NCBI GenBank assembly: GCA_963678705.1
Contig: OY783210.1
Span: 13,703,331 to 13,767,330, forward strand
DNA: 64,000 bases
Direction of reading: 5' to 3'
Source: Panorpa germanica
Lineage: Eukaryota; Arthropoda; Insecta; Mecoptera; Panorpidae
Part shown: positions 24,614 through 37,004 of the stretch, piece by piece
Layout of the letters: each line of letters starts with the position of its first letter
Position numbering within the stretch: the stretch's first letter is position 1
Position numbers and translations under genes: made by a program
Notes under the pieces: model-generated
Databases searched by the model: none
What the model saw: only the letters and a program-made list of their open reading frames with translations
Told to the model about the DNA's origin: nothing

Positions 24614-24727
24614 CTAGCTGCCCCGACAGATGTCCTGTTCAAATTTCAATAAACTTTTTCACAACTCCAATTTCACGCGCATTTTAGAATTTTCTTTCGT
24701 TAAAAACCTTATTTTTATTTATATAGA
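24614..24727 (-). mobile_element. Short Helitron-like element of a second family
   Basis: On the minus strand it starts TCTATATAAATAAAAATAAG and ends GTCGGGGCAGCTAG with A and T flanks, the same end rules as the copies at 11 and 28566 but a different body. At 114 bases it is a minimal or internally deleted form, and it abuts the non-LTR retrotransposon fragment ending near 24610. Confidence 0.4.
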
Positions 24728-25825
24728 TAAATCAGTGAAAATAGGAATTTTCTTATAGTTTTAGAGAATTTCATACCGATTTTCTGAATTTTGGAAAAGA
24801 GTTTTGTACTTTCTACTAAATTTTGTACTAAAGCGAAAAAAGAAATAGATTTTTAACTGGCAGTTGGCAACCCAACAAATTCGAGTGTGTATTGTACCTT
24901 TAATGTACCACATCTTGCCGCTTGGGTGGCTGTGGCTCTACTGCTGGTTGTAATTAGACTATCGTTACGCTTTTATAACATATAAGAAGAAATTGTTTTT
25001 GTGAAAATTGTTTAACAATTAGTTTACTAGTAGTTATTCATGTATTCAGTTGTGTTTACCGCGTTTTGTTTTTGTTTTTATTTTTATTTTTTTTTTTAAT
25101 AAATGCATAGAATGTGTGAATTTATACGACATGTTTTTGTTGGATATCTTTTTGATAAAACTAGAGTAAGTAGCTATCATTAAAAAATGATTATGGAGAT
25201 TACGTGCGAGTATTATATTTTTATATATCAATACATTTTTCAATTGTTGTTTTTTTAAATTTTTTATTGACATATACAGTATGAGATCCAACCATGTTTC
25301 TACGATTACTACGTCCTTCTGTTTATATAATTATTAATAGAGAAAAACAGTTATGTCGGCGTTCCTGTCAAAATATGGACGCAAGTACTTTTATTAAAAA
25401 TCTATTTCTTACGTATACTTCTTTTGTATTAAGCGAAGTACTTTTATTAACAAAATTTGCAAAATTAATAATAAATAATTAAAGTATAAACTACCTTTCA
25501 TGATAAAGTGTTATTATGCGAATTTCAGCGTGACAACTCTCATAAATTTAGCATTCAAAGTTACCGTTAAAAGTGCATAATATTTTACTACCCCATTTAG
25601 CACAGTGTACGATAAAATATGGTTCTATAACACTATATTGCCATCTTGCCACAAACTAATTTCAAGGTTCATTTTATACTTCTCACTTGCTAACGTACCA
25701 TAAGCAAATTACAAGGTTTCTTTTCTACCCTTGGACATTTTTGATATATTTTGTACGAGCATAATTATAGTATATCATTATTTACATTGCCAATTATTAT
25801 TTAACATATCGTTTTATATTTGCAG

Positions 25826-25901
25826 GATATTAGCAAGAAGGATAAATCCAGCAAACGAAAAAGTACACTGAATATGTCCCCTCACAGCGGTACGACTGAT
25901 G
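25826..25901 (+). CDS. Svil: Supervillin exon 6 (short basic exon)
   Basis: The acceptor is TATATTTGCAG| and the donor CTGATG|GTGAGT. It enters in phase 0 and leaves in phase 1, reading DISKKDKSSKRKSTLNMSPH followed by SGTTD. It is lysine-rich. Too short for homology, it is supported by both splice signals and by exact phase agreement with exon 5 (phase 0) and exon 7 (phase 1). It is isolated between a 12-kb and a 25-kb intron, and could be absent from isoforms that start in intron 6. Confidence 0.65.
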
Positions 25902-26833
25902 GTGAGTTTCATTTAATTACCTTAATTAAAATATATGTACTTAGTACTGATTAACAAAAGTTTAATTAGAGTTTTAACCTCTATAATTATATTTAAATTT
26001 TAATTTATTTGCATAACCTCAAAGTTAAGGGGCCACATGAGCACTATAATTCCTTTTTTAAATTTGTTTTTATACTTATTTTTTTGTTATAGTCCGAACT
26101 TTGAAATAAATGTTAAGTTTAAGGTTCTAAAATATATCTGTTGGTTCTAAAATACAGATATTTATTCGCAGTACGGACGTAGTCTAACCCAAAAGTATGA
26201 TCGAATCTATTTTGCAACTTGTTGGAAGTTTGGACGGACAGAAATAGCTTTTTTTTAAGTTAAAGAATTTAGCTACAAGAGATCAATGTTATCTTCTCAA
26301 AGTGATGTCACTCTCCCTTTTCTTTAATAGGGAGATAATGCTATTTGTTTTTGAAAACATTGAGCAATATTTATGTAATGTAGAATAGGCTTTTATGCTA
26401 TATGTCCAATGACATATCCGATGGTCAAAGAATACAATAATTAGATTGAAATAATTAGGTGTTGTGGTGTTCTTTTTAGTCTATGAAATAGACTTTTGTT
26501 AGGATCCAATCAGCCTGATGCAGCTAGCTAGTATGAATAGTTTTCAATCCATTTGTTGCAGTTTTCAATTCAAATTTTAATTTTTCCTTAATGGTTAGGA
26601 CACTCAAATCATGTTGAAGGTTATTGGTGATATTAGAATTAGCTGATGTGCCCCATAATTGAATTCTAAAAGACCAGATCGATTTCAGGATGCATTTGTA
26701 GAGGAGTAGCTTATTAATTAGAAAAAATGTGATTTACCGTTGATTAGCCAGAATAATGTCTTTACTTTTAGTCCTAATACTTTTCGTTTAGTGAATACAT
26801 GTTTTAGTCAGGTCAATCTTCTGTTCATATATC

Positions 26834-27050
26834 TATAGTTCAAATTACGAGAGTTCGGCGATCACACATGCTTCAAAGAGGTTATAAACGCCGTATAAAT
26901 CTTCGATGCAATAGTGAATTTTATCTTATTCGTTCCTATTTATATTATTAAAAAATTAGTAAGACAGTGATTTTTATTCTGTCGCAGGTTTATACGGTAC
27001 AACTTGTTTTAAGTATTAACCGCCGCCGAACTCTCGTAATTTGAACTATA
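26834..27050. mobile_element. MITE family D, complete copy
   Basis: 217 bases between TATAGTTCAAATTACGAGAG and CTCTCGTAATTTGAACTATA, perfect terminal inverted repeats around TTCGGCG/CGCCGAA. The near-palindrome could fold into one long hairpin. Confidence 0.8.
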
Positions 27051-28565
27051 GCTTCTTTCGCCATGTTATAGGCGAAGGTTCCTTGAACGAATTTTTGGTG
27101 TTGTTCGCTTTAAAGCGCGATTTGTTTAATCATATTGTGCTACCGTCACCCTTAAGTTTAAAAATGGTGTACTTGAATAACTACTACTCCTTCATATGTA
27201 GTACATATCACTAATATAACTTTTAATTTTAAAAACAACATTACAGTTAATATAGTTTCAAGGTAGTTATATTTTTCGTACTAACATACCCATAAAGTTT
27301 AAGTGTATTTTGTAGGCCACCTGTGTTATTTGGTTTTATTATGAAAGCCCCAGCAGAGTAGGAGCGCATCACCAGGGAGGTGGACCCTATAAACTTAATA
27401 GTTATGATACAATGTTTAGAGATTGCTTTTCGCAGTGACACTGTCGGTAGAGAGGGACAGTTAGAGGAATGAGGAAGTTACAAGGGAATACGAGAGCTTG
27501 AAAGCTCTATGAGAGTGTGACCTAGTTTTGTAGTTTCAGATCGTAAAACTACATACTACGTTTGCCCCACGTTTATTACAGTCAGCATGATTCACAATTT
27601 ACTACATATAACAGCTTTTAGTTCTTTAGGATTTTTTATAACGTGATAAATTAATAAGTTTTTCATGTTGGGTTTTTCATGGAATAATTACTCACACCAA
27701 CAAGTATATGTGGATAAAAGGAGGGGGAAGTTGGCAGATTGTCGCACTAACAGGTGTGAAATTTTAATCGTAGAACCGTATTTTTCTATTAATAATTATC
27801 TTTAAGAATTGTATTTTGATTAAACAACAGATAGACATAGTAATCACGCAGTCAGATCTCGTATTATAACATTCTATAATTCTTTCGTTATAGTTCCTAC
27901 GCGAAACCAATTGTATTTAGTCACATTTCCTATCCTTTTTATATTTTAAATAGCTTCCTTTTCCATAACAATACTCCCATTACTGACTCTAGCATCCAAG
28001 GTACGTTAGTTCATCTTTGTGTGCCTTCAATTCAATCTGCCGCTGAAGCTAATACGTTACTGTATTTAAAGGGCTGCAAGTTTCTTACTTTTGATTAACT
28101 GAAAAATTTACTTCTATAAAGTAATTTAAAAAGATGACAACTCATTCCAATTTACCCCATCCCAATCAAATGAAAGTCGAAATTCAACCGACCGTATTTA
28201 TTAACATCATTTCAATATTGCTACAATATTTAATGAGTTTCTTTCAATTGTTTTTTTCTATTTGTAATTTCATTCGTTATTTCATCTCAATGATTTTTAT
28301 CGAATAATTTCCATTAAATTGGTGTGTAACTTGTGTTGTATATGTAGCAGGGGCAGAAACAGCCACTCAAAGAAATATAATTAAAAATGTTATTTGATCT
28401 GGAAAATTATTTAGTCACTTCAAAAGCAATTGTATTGTGAATATTGTTATAAAATATTCGTTAACATTCAATTTTAAATTTGTTAATTTCATTTATTTAC
28501 CGTCGGCCTAATTTAGGCGAGATCTAATATATGTGAACTATAACTTTATGGTTATATCTTCTTAA

Positions 28566-28890
28566 TCTTAATATATATAAATTACGTGTCACGTTGCTTG
28601 TCCGTGTTTGTCCGCGATGGACTCCTAAACTACTTAACCGATTTTAATCAAATTTGTACACCGTGTGCAGTTTGATCCAACTTGAAAGATAGGATAGCTT
28701 ACATCTCAATTTATGATTGCAATATTATCTTATTGCAAATTATTTGTCTATTAAGTATCTGTTAGCTCCAAACGATTGTAAAAGATGGCGACATCTGTTG
28801 ACTAGATTGAGTAAATATTCAATAGATGGCGCTATGTAATGTAATATGACAAAAACGTTAGTCACAGCAACGCGTGGCCGGGACAGCTAG
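28566..28890 (+). mobile_element. Helitron-like non-autonomous element, copy 2
   Basis: Starts TCTTAATATATATAAATTAC and ends GGGACAGCTAG, flanked by A (28565) and T (28891). It carries the CGCGATGGACTCCTAAACTA core shared with copy 1. It is 325 bases, non-coding, in intron 6. Confidence 0.6.
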
Positions 28891-29339
28891 TATATTTATA
28901 TGTATAATCAATTTAATAACATCCTAACCAAGAAAATAAAACCATAGTCCGAGGATTGATTTGTTATTATTATTTATTTTGACTACTACAGAGAATGATA
29001 CATTTCTCCCCTCACTCCTCTTTCAAAGTAGGATCCTACGTCTCACGAGAATGTGGAAATAGGTGGAAACGTACTCTTATCGTATCTTGTGATTGTATTT
29101 TAATATTAGCTAGAGCAGGGTTGAGCAATTCTTTTATTACAACAGGCCAAAAAATATTTAAAAGTTTGTGCCGGCCACATATAAGAAAAGTATTAAAATA
29201 TGAACACTAGGTGAGAAACACAAATGAAAATAATAACAACGCTACAAAAAATAACACAAATAAAACATAATAGAAATACTATAAGAAAACTGCAATTTAT
29301 CATCCTTGTTTGTATTTTAACATATAAATAAAAATCATA

Positions 29340-29735
29340 CATTACTTTTATAATTATTTTTATTGTAATGTTTTGGCACCATTTTGGCACTACATTCTTT
29401 CGCCTTAAATCATTAAATTAAATATCATTATGCATAATTACATACTATTCTATCCATTCTCACTTATTCCAAAAGAAAAGAGAAAAATATAAACAAAACA
29501 GATAATTTTAAACCCCTACTGCTTCTCTCTTCATACTACACACCCTCCTGTTTCTACTCTGCCCTTCCTTCTCTTTCCTCACTCCTTCTCCCTATCTCCG
29601 CCATCCATTGCTTCTCTTCACCGCCTACCTTTAATAACTACTCAATCTTCTTTTCATTTTTTATCCTTTTCTCACATGCAGTTCTATCTCTCTCAACTAC
29701 ATCCTTTCCTCTCTATTTTCCCAGTATCTGTGTAT
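29340..29735 (-). pseudogene. LINE 3' end, copy 2
   Basis: Same family and strand as 10180-10970; minus-strand Arg/Glu-rich tail and 3' UTR ...GTGCCAAAACATTACAATAA. 5' truncated at the family D MITE beginning 29741. Confidence 0.6.
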
Positions 29736-29740
29736 TACAT

Positions 29741-29959
29741 ATATGGTTGAAGTTACGAGAGTTCGGCGGTGACTCATAATTAAAACAAGTTGTGGGGTAT
29801 AAACTGCCGTTATAACTAAAAAGCACTGACTCATTTATTTTTCTATAATGTATATAGAAACGAATAAGACAAAATTCATTATCGTATTATAAATTTATAC
29901 CGCTCTTATAACCTCTTTTAAGTATAAGTCACCGCCGATCTATCGTGATTTTGACTATA
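29741..29959. mobile_element. MITE family D, complete copy
   Basis: Bounded by ATATGGTTGAAGTTACGAGAG and CGTGATTTTGACTATA; about 97% like the copy at 31189 by eye, so the two are recent relatives. It interrupts or abuts the retrotransposon tail at 29340-29735. Confidence 0.75.
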
Positions 29960-31188
29960 CATAATATATTGATTTGAGTTGAGGATGGAGTTATATGTAA
30001 AATTGTATCCTCGCTCTGATTCAACAATCAGATAACTCATAAATGCTACCAAACAAAATTATAATGCCGATAAATTTCTCATATAATATGTAATAATTGA
30101 AGTAGAAGCTCGCGAGCCTCACGTTACTCATCCCTGAATTACCATGTTATGATTGGAAATGACAGCTGGAAGTTACATTTGCATGGCGGTAACAAATGGA
30201 ATAGTTAGATATGCAAAGCACTCGTAAATGTCAGTATAGGTTTCATTAAACGTAAAATTATAGTCACTTCATGTCACTCTTATGTGACGTGAATAACCAA
30301 CAAAACAATTTCTTCTTGATCGCAAAATTAGTTCTTTTAAAGTGCTCATGTTGGCCGTATTATTGCAGAATTTCACCTTAGTTTATAGCTTTGAAACGTT
30401 TCATTAATTTTTGTTAACATCTTCAACCACTTTTCATCGTTTCTACCTTCTTCTCATATTGTTCATATTTGCACATTGTATTGTATTAAACACTTCAAGC
30501 GAATGAGAAACTATTTATTTTGTAGTGTTAGTATGGTTGCTTATTACGCCTACATAGGTTTGAGTCTTGTCTACGATGTAGAACTTTTTGAGTGGCACTA
30601 ATATTTTACGATGTTGGTAAAACTAAATCTAAAATAGTTTACGTAATTGCATCGGTAATTTGTTTTATAATTGAATTATATGTATAACTCTTATATATAT
30701 ATACATAACATTATTTTTTACCTCATTTTTTAAGAGCTTTAAAGCATCATATTTTTGTAAAGCGTACCTGGCGCACCTGCTATTTGTAAAAGGGCCCCAT
30801 TTCAAGTTAGCACGTTCTTTCCTACATATTACACTATTTATTCTGGAAATTTTAACGACGTAGGTCTGTGGGCTCTTGGATATGACACTATGATGCAGAT
30901 AGCTATTTTAAATATGAGTTTTTTTTTAAATAAAGAATGTAATTAACATATACAAGTATGCGTCATAGCACGCAATTATACAGTACATATGTACTTTTTT
31001 TTCTTTTATTAGAATTACTTTGTTTAAGAAGATTTTACTCTCACGCAAAGAGAATCATACATCAGATTGACTTTAAAAAGAACTTAGTTTTTCTTCTTTT
31101 AATTGTTAATATATTTAACATAGTTTGAAATAGATATGTTTACAAATTTCATTAAAATTATATTTCTGTAATTTAAGGAACACCCTGT

Positions 31189-31406
31189 ATATATGGTTGA
31201 AGTTACGAGAGTTCGGCGGTGACTCATATTTAAAACAAGTTGTGTATAAACTGCTGATATAACTAAAAAGCACTAACTCATTTATTTATCTATAATGTAT
31301 ATAGAAACAAATAAGTCGAAATTCATTATCGTATTATAAATTTATACCGCTCTTATAACCTCTTTTAAGTATAAGTCACCGCCGATCTATCGTGATTTTC
31401 ACTATA
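31189..31406. mobile_element. MITE family D, complete copy
   Basis: 218 bases, near-identical to the copy at 29741, following an ACACCCTGTATATATGG junction. Confidence 0.75.
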
Positions 31407-31831
31407 ACAATTTTACGTTATACTATAGAATAATCCTATAACTGACCAGTGTCACTTCTTCTTCTGAACCACGGTCAGCGCGTGTCTGGCTTCTTCGACC
31501 GCTTCAAATCTATGTACAGTCTCGTCTCGTCAACTTGAATTAAAATCTTTGTTTTCGTTGTTTCATTCAGATACGTTAGCTGCAGACTGCATGACGCCAC
31601 ACATTTGTTAATATAACAATTTTTCATTTAGTTTTTAATAGTATAATTTTAATAGACATACTTGTTACGACCTAGGATGTAAGAAGTCTTTCTTTGGGAC
31701 ATAAACAAAAGAAACGAACACTATGTTTTGGGTCACATTCGTAGACTTGTTTTATTTGTACACGAGATCGATTTAGTCCACCATTTTCCAATTTTTTTAT
31801 TCAAAGCCCTTAAAAACAATCCTAGTAAAGC

Positions 31832-32351
31832 CTCATTCCCACTCACTGTTTTCATATTTAATTTTCTGTTTTTATCTAATATTTTAATCTAGATTTCAGG
31901 TTTTCAGAAAAGCCATTCCTAGTCACATTAGTGTTTTAATTTGAGTTTAGTTAATTTAGTTGGTGCGCATGCGTCGTTAGTAATATAAATTTTGACAGTT
32001 CGACAGTTGGACAAAATTGAAGGTGAAATGATTAAAGTTGCTGTTTTTAATAACAATTAGTAATAGAAATTGTTTTTATTTCTTTATTTTTGACAATCTG
32101 ACATTGAAATTCTTTTAAAAATAAATCCTACTGCATTTTGACAGATTGTCACATTTTGGAGGTTATAACATATTTTAGTTTTTCTTAATTTAATATTTTT
32201 AATTCAAAACATTGGACCTTGTAAGGTTCTAAAAAAACTTTTAAAAAAAATTAAATTAATAATGGTACTGTGAATGACTACGCGTATTGCCATATGCTAA
32301 ACAATTAAAATTAAATACAAAATTAAATTAAAACAGTGAGTGGGAATGATA
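31832..32351 (+). mobile_element. MITE family C, copy 2 (complete)
   Basis: About 520 bases, TIR TCATTCCCACTCACTGTTTT on the left and its complement AAAACAGTGAGTGGGAATGA on the right. The core holds GTGCGCATGCGTCGTTAGTA. Non-coding. Confidence 0.85.
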
Positions 32352-32500
32352 CTTTAAACAATTGAAATATTATTTACACAAGTTAAATATTCTCGATTTT
32401 ATGTTACCTACAAGAAATAATAATTTCAATTTGTTTGTCTTTTCGATGTGTTAAATAAAGACTTACAAATGGTAATTTATAAACAAACAGATTTGTAGTA

Positions 32501-32857
32501 ATGTCGGCCAACGTTTACGTCATTTTCATAAATATTTTGGATGGTTTAGGTACGTGTACGAACATACTAGTTCTTTCAACTGTCTCTTCTTCTTTTGTGC
32601 TGTACTCGGCGTACAGTACTTTTGTTGTCGCTTCGTTAGCCAATAAAAATTGTAGCAAAAAATCACACATTAATGCATGCATGTGTGAATACACACCTAA
32701 GTCACGTGAAGGATTACCATATCGATGTGTAAGTGTAACAAACAAATCGTACAAACGAATAATACTCAGTTATTTAGAAATGCAGTGGCGTACCGTGTTA
32801 GAGGAAACTTTAATATACATGTACTCATTAGCTGCTTGCCAAAAATTTTCATTGTAG
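32501..32857 (+). other. 118-codon ORF of unknown nature, also open on the minus strand
   Basis: ATG at 32501 opens a 118-codon + strand frame (MSANVYVIFINILDGLGTCT...), while 32515-32754 is also open for about 80 codons on the minus strand in a complementary frame. Neither product is recognised. The segment directly follows a family C MITE and precedes a TIR element with GTGACGTAATT ends. Without homology I cannot tell whether either strand is coding. Confidence 0.15.
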
Positions 32858-32879
32858 ATGACAGTAATAAATGACTATC

Positions 32880-33116
32880 CATGAATTACGTCACTCTAAT
32901 GGGAGGGGTATGCATAGTGTGACAAGTGATTGTGTTCCTAAAAAAGAAAATAAACATCATCAAAAATAAAATAACAATAAAAGAAAATGTTTTCTTCGAA
33001 AGTGTAATGATGAAACAGGGGCTGACGCACAATGTGTGACAAAGCATGACAATGGGGACGTACGGGTTAAAAAACCATGTAATTTATGTGACGTAATTTA
33101 CTGACTTTTGTGTGAC
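32880..33116. mobile_element. TIR element with GTAATTCATGGAT / GTGACGTAATT ends
   Basis: ATCCATGAATTACGTCAC at 32879 and GTGACGTAATTTACTGA at 33100 form imperfect inverted ends. A related single arm, ATCCATAAATTACGTCACAC with GTCACACATTGTGAACCGTG, is at 23490-23570. Confidence 0.45.
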
Positions 33117-33124
33117 TTTCTTTC

Positions 33125-34020
33125 GTTATAGCCACCATCAATCATTTTTTATACATCTTTTATAATTTTTAATTCAATTTTACAAATTTCTAAATATTTC
33201 AATAATTCACTAATTAATTTTGAATTAACAAAAATTTAGTATTAACAGGAAAAGTTTTAATCACATCTAATATATCACTATTCAATTTTGATCTTTCTAA
33301 ACTATAATGTATGCATTCAAATATAATATGATCCAAAGTTCCTTCTTCACCACATTGACATTTATCGTCGGATTTAATATTAATTTTGTACAGGTGAGCT
33401 GGAGTTTTACAATGATTACTTTTGATTCTGATTATAGTTGATATAATTTAGCGGGACTCATTTCTAAACCATCTCTTCTTACTTAAATTTGGATGTAACA
33501 TATAATAATCTCTTCCTTTTAACTGACTTTTGTTAATGAAATCTGTGTTTCTTAAATTGAAGTTTAATTTTTTGATTATATTAAAAATTTCATATGAAGG
33601 AAATTTTACTTTCATCTCAATTTCTATAGTTATTGATTCCTTTGCCAATTTATCCGCAATTTCGTTTCCTCTTATTCCACAATGTCCTGGTATTCACATA
33701 AATTTTATGGTATTATTCTTATTTATTATATTGAAATACATCTTCTTAATTTAGCATGTCAAAATATTATTATTTGATTTGTTATCATTAGAATTTAAAT
33801 TTTTTAAAACACTTAAAGAATCCGTTATTATTATAATTTTATTATTGTTGATATTTTCATTAATTTCCAATACTTTTAATAATGCTAATTGTTCACCAGT
33901 ATAAGAGCAAACTTTGTTATTTAATTTAAATTTATCATATCTTAATTTTATTTGTTCATATATAGCAAATCCTGCTTTATTCCTTTCTAAATCAATGGAT
34001 GCATCTTATTTTTGTAAAAT
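33125..34020 (-). pseudogene. Non-LTR retrotransposon fragment with RNase H domain
   Basis: On the minus strand, from about 34015: DASIDLERNKAGFAIYEQIK, CSYTGEQLALLKVLEINENI, TDSLSVLKNLN, then IPGHCGIRGNEIADKLAKES, KLNFNLRNTDFINKSQLKG and the CQCGEEGTLDHIIFECIHYS-like knuckle. These are the RNase H catalytic blocks (TD-S, E, TDS, HxGxxGNExAD) in order. In-frame stops replace a Trp before IPGHCG and interrupt elsewhere, so it is dead. The reverse transcriptase is missing (5' truncation). Confidence 0.8.
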
Positions 34021-34559
34021 TTGTATTAAATTGATATTCAACATTCATTTGTTTTGTTTTGTAGGTGTACACATTTTTTAAAATTTCCAAGACAGTATAC
34101 ACATAAGATCGTGCTTATTCTCTTCTTTGCTTTGTTTGATATTTTGTGCAAGGTGTATTATTAGCTTAGTGAGTCACGAATGATAATACAAATAATTATT
34201 TACAACGTTATTAATAAATACTTGGATGTTTAAATAGATACCTACGCCCTTGTGTTCGCACAAAAGATTTCAAACCAAATAGAAGTAAGTCAGTCAGTCA
34301 CATTAGACTACATAGACCAGCAGAACTTGAACATTTCTCGATCCTGTCCAATTATTTTCATATGTGAAAATCAATTAAACTTAGATTTAGTGTGTGTTGT
34401 GTTTTACTACCTCATATAAATACAATGGTGCATACATTCATACATAAAATAAACTTATACAAGTATTAGAGTTGGCAGATGTGTTACAAAACCTACTGTT
34501 GTTAGTGTTGGTTAAGCTGTTATCTGTTTTCCATTGTGATTAAATAATTAAAATTGAAA

Positions 34560-34650
34560 ATGTTGTATTTGATAATGAATCATTTTTTATCGATTTGTAT
34601 TTCCATATTCAGTTTGTATACGTTTGTTTTCTTGTGGAATTTGATAAAAC
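34560..34650 (+). CDS. Possible alternative first exon encoding a signal anchor
   Basis: ATG at 34560 opens a 30-codon frame ending at a strong donor, AAAAC|GTAAGTAAT, in phase 1. Exon 7 starts in exactly the phase needed, so this could splice to it and give a supervillin variant. The peptide is strongly hydrophobic (MLYLIMNHFLSICISIFSLY then TFVFLWNLIK) and would act as a signal peptide or membrane anchor. Against it: the ATG context is ordinary, I see no clear promoter, and AT-rich DNA often encodes such strings. Phase agreement alone has a one-in-three chance. Treat as speculative. Confidence 0.25.
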
Positions 34651-35845
34651 GTAAGTAATTCTTTTTCAAATTGTTTATTACATATTATTCGACATGTATT
34701 TGTTTATGTACATATGATTTCTGTGATTACTTTTCTTGGAAGTAAATTTATAATTATACTGAACCGCCTGATTAGCAGGCAACATTACTTTCGCTCCACT
34801 CTAAATAATTTACATACATAATATTTAAAACAGAATGTAATATGTAGATGAAGATAGTAGAAAAGATATTCTAATTATTGAACTTGATTTAGGAGACGGT
34901 TTGTGTTGATATTTAAAGAAAGAATGCTTTTTTTTTAGATGTAATTAAAGTTCAATGTAGGTTTATTAAAAATGTATGTATGAGAGCGCTGTTAAAGAAT
35001 TTGAAAACTCTCAAATATTATAATATTATTGCAATTGCATAACTGTAATATCTATTAATAAAAAAAAATACTCAAACTTTAGCTTTTGTATAAATAAGAT
35101 GTTTGAATGCACGCAGAGTGTTTTTGCGTGAAACAATTTGACTTATTTTTAATACGATCTTGTTTTTAAAAAATTTACTAAGTTATATTAACAAAAATGC
35201 CAACCAACCCTAAACCCAGTGAAGAAACCCATTAAGTCAGCGCAGGGCCTGTAGCAAATATTAAATAGTAACATGCGAGGGGCCCCTACCAAAAATATTA
35301 TTGCAATTCATTATATTTGTGGCTGACTAGTTACAGCGAGTGTTGCTTCATTTTACAGATATATTTTAAATAACGCAAATGCCAAATATGTTTTATTAGT
35401 ATGTACAAAACCGGAATGATTAAGGACGGTATGACACAGAGTCTCACGTCACGCGTCTGTGCTGCTTTAATGATAAATCTGAAGAAAAATATTTAAACCA
35501 AAATTTTAGAAGCTGAACTTTTTTTCTTATAGTCGCTGACTCCTTAGCATTTGTTACTTATGCTATATGGCTAATGCGGCTCTGCCTAAGACAAGTTACT
35601 TTTCGCTTTTTGCAAGAAACTAATAGGTCGCTAATGGTTGACCGTATAATGAATTAATATATATTCGTTTCTAGATTAGCCTCCTCGTTTCTGATGCATC
35701 AAACCTAACCTAAAAAATTGTGTTTTCAATTCAAGTTTTGTCAAAAAGCGAATTTACTAAGGAAAAATGAAACTGATGTATTTTGTTACAGTTAACTAGA
35801 ACAAAAATGAAATCTAAGAAACATCGTCAACAAAGGTTTATAATA

Positions 35846-36214
35846 AAATATCAAATATTATTTACAGCTATTAGCAAGGAACAACCAAAGTTCAATATTA
35901 TGTCTGCCGTAACCGGGTTAACTAAAATAAAAACTTATTATTCTATGACTTGACTTGATTATTTGACTACCAACAGCTACAGAACATTACCACAGCACTG
36001 ACCTACTCAACAAATTCACGTCAACAAATTTCACGTCATACAAATATGGCCGACCATTTCTAGCGCTAAAACTACAATTCAAACTTTTAATTGCTATATC
36101 TCCGTCAATATTTAGATATTTAATAAAGTAGACACGCCAATACACATTTATTAACATCAATTTCAATCAACAATTGAAAAATCGACCACTAAAAAATGAG
36201 GACACAAGTCCATT
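35846..36214 (-). mobile_element. MITE family A, copy 5 (half element)
   Basis: Only one half remains, from ATATCAAATATTATTTACAG to the TIR GGACACAAGTCCATT. The other TIR is lost. A tRNA-like A box follows directly at 36217. Confidence 0.75.
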
Positions 36215-36216
36215 AA

Positions 36217-36290
36217 AACCGACCGGGATAGTTCAATTGTTAGAGCTTCCCATTCTAAGTGAGAAATCTGTGTTTGCATACAGTTCTCTG
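36217..36290 (+). pseudogene. tRNA-like A-box sequence
   Basis: GACCGGGATAGTTCAATTGT then TAGAGCTTCCCATTCTAAGT resembles the D arm and anticodon arm of a tRNA, but the TFC arm and acceptor pairing are degraded. It may be a SINE head or a decayed tRNA gene. Confidence 0.3.
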
Positions 36291-37004
36291 TTGCAGAACG
36301 TGTCATTAGCAATATGTCTACTTTAAAAATTACTCGTAAAATACTATGTACTCATGAAGTACATAAAAATAAAAGATTAAATTCACCTCCACATAATAAA
36401 AGTCGACCTCAATTTCAATATTGAATTTTAATAGCACTCTAGCACACTAAATATTTTACTAATATTTTTCATTATCCATTTTAAAATGTAGACAAAAATA
36501 AAAATATTATTTAATGCGGTTATAAAAGTCTTTATGATAAGGACGCGATGGAAGTACTAGTGCGACGGAAATGGTGACGATACTGGAACATAACATGTGC
36601 TGATTAAAATAACACACAGTGCAAAGCAACGGCCATAAGGCAATGGCCCAAATATTGAATACACAAACAATAAAAAACTAGGAGTGTTCGGCTTCGCTGA
36701 CATCGCTTTATGATTCGTACATTGAAAATAATAACTTGTAACTCTGTAAACAAATTGGGTAGTTTCCTTAGCTATAAACTAGATTACAGGGATCGGAAAA
36801 TTTTTATTTGAAAGGCAAATATGAATAAAGTATTTGCATTTAATAATAAACGTATTAGAGAACTAATTAATTTTTCTTGCAATGAGATAAATGTAAATTC
36901 TTTTTCTTTGCATTATTTTTTTTAGGACCACGGTCCTTTTTTGGTCTTATTGTTGCAATATATTACACTATAATACTACAATATATTTATACCGATTTAT
37001 ATAT

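Larger units (their letters stand above)
18832..25825. other. Intron 5, right part outside the listed elements
   Basis: AT-rich filler. 19500-19760 and 22987-23190 are pyrimidine-rich on the + strand, possibly eroded relatives of the LINE tails. 23490-23570 has an arm like that of the element at 32880. No host coding exon is visible. Confidence 0.4.
25902..34559. other. Intron 6, left part outside the listed elements
   Basis: 27051-28560 and 29960-31188 hold no feature I can support; open frames there (27247-27441, 28995-29210) are short and unrecognised. Confidence 0.4.
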
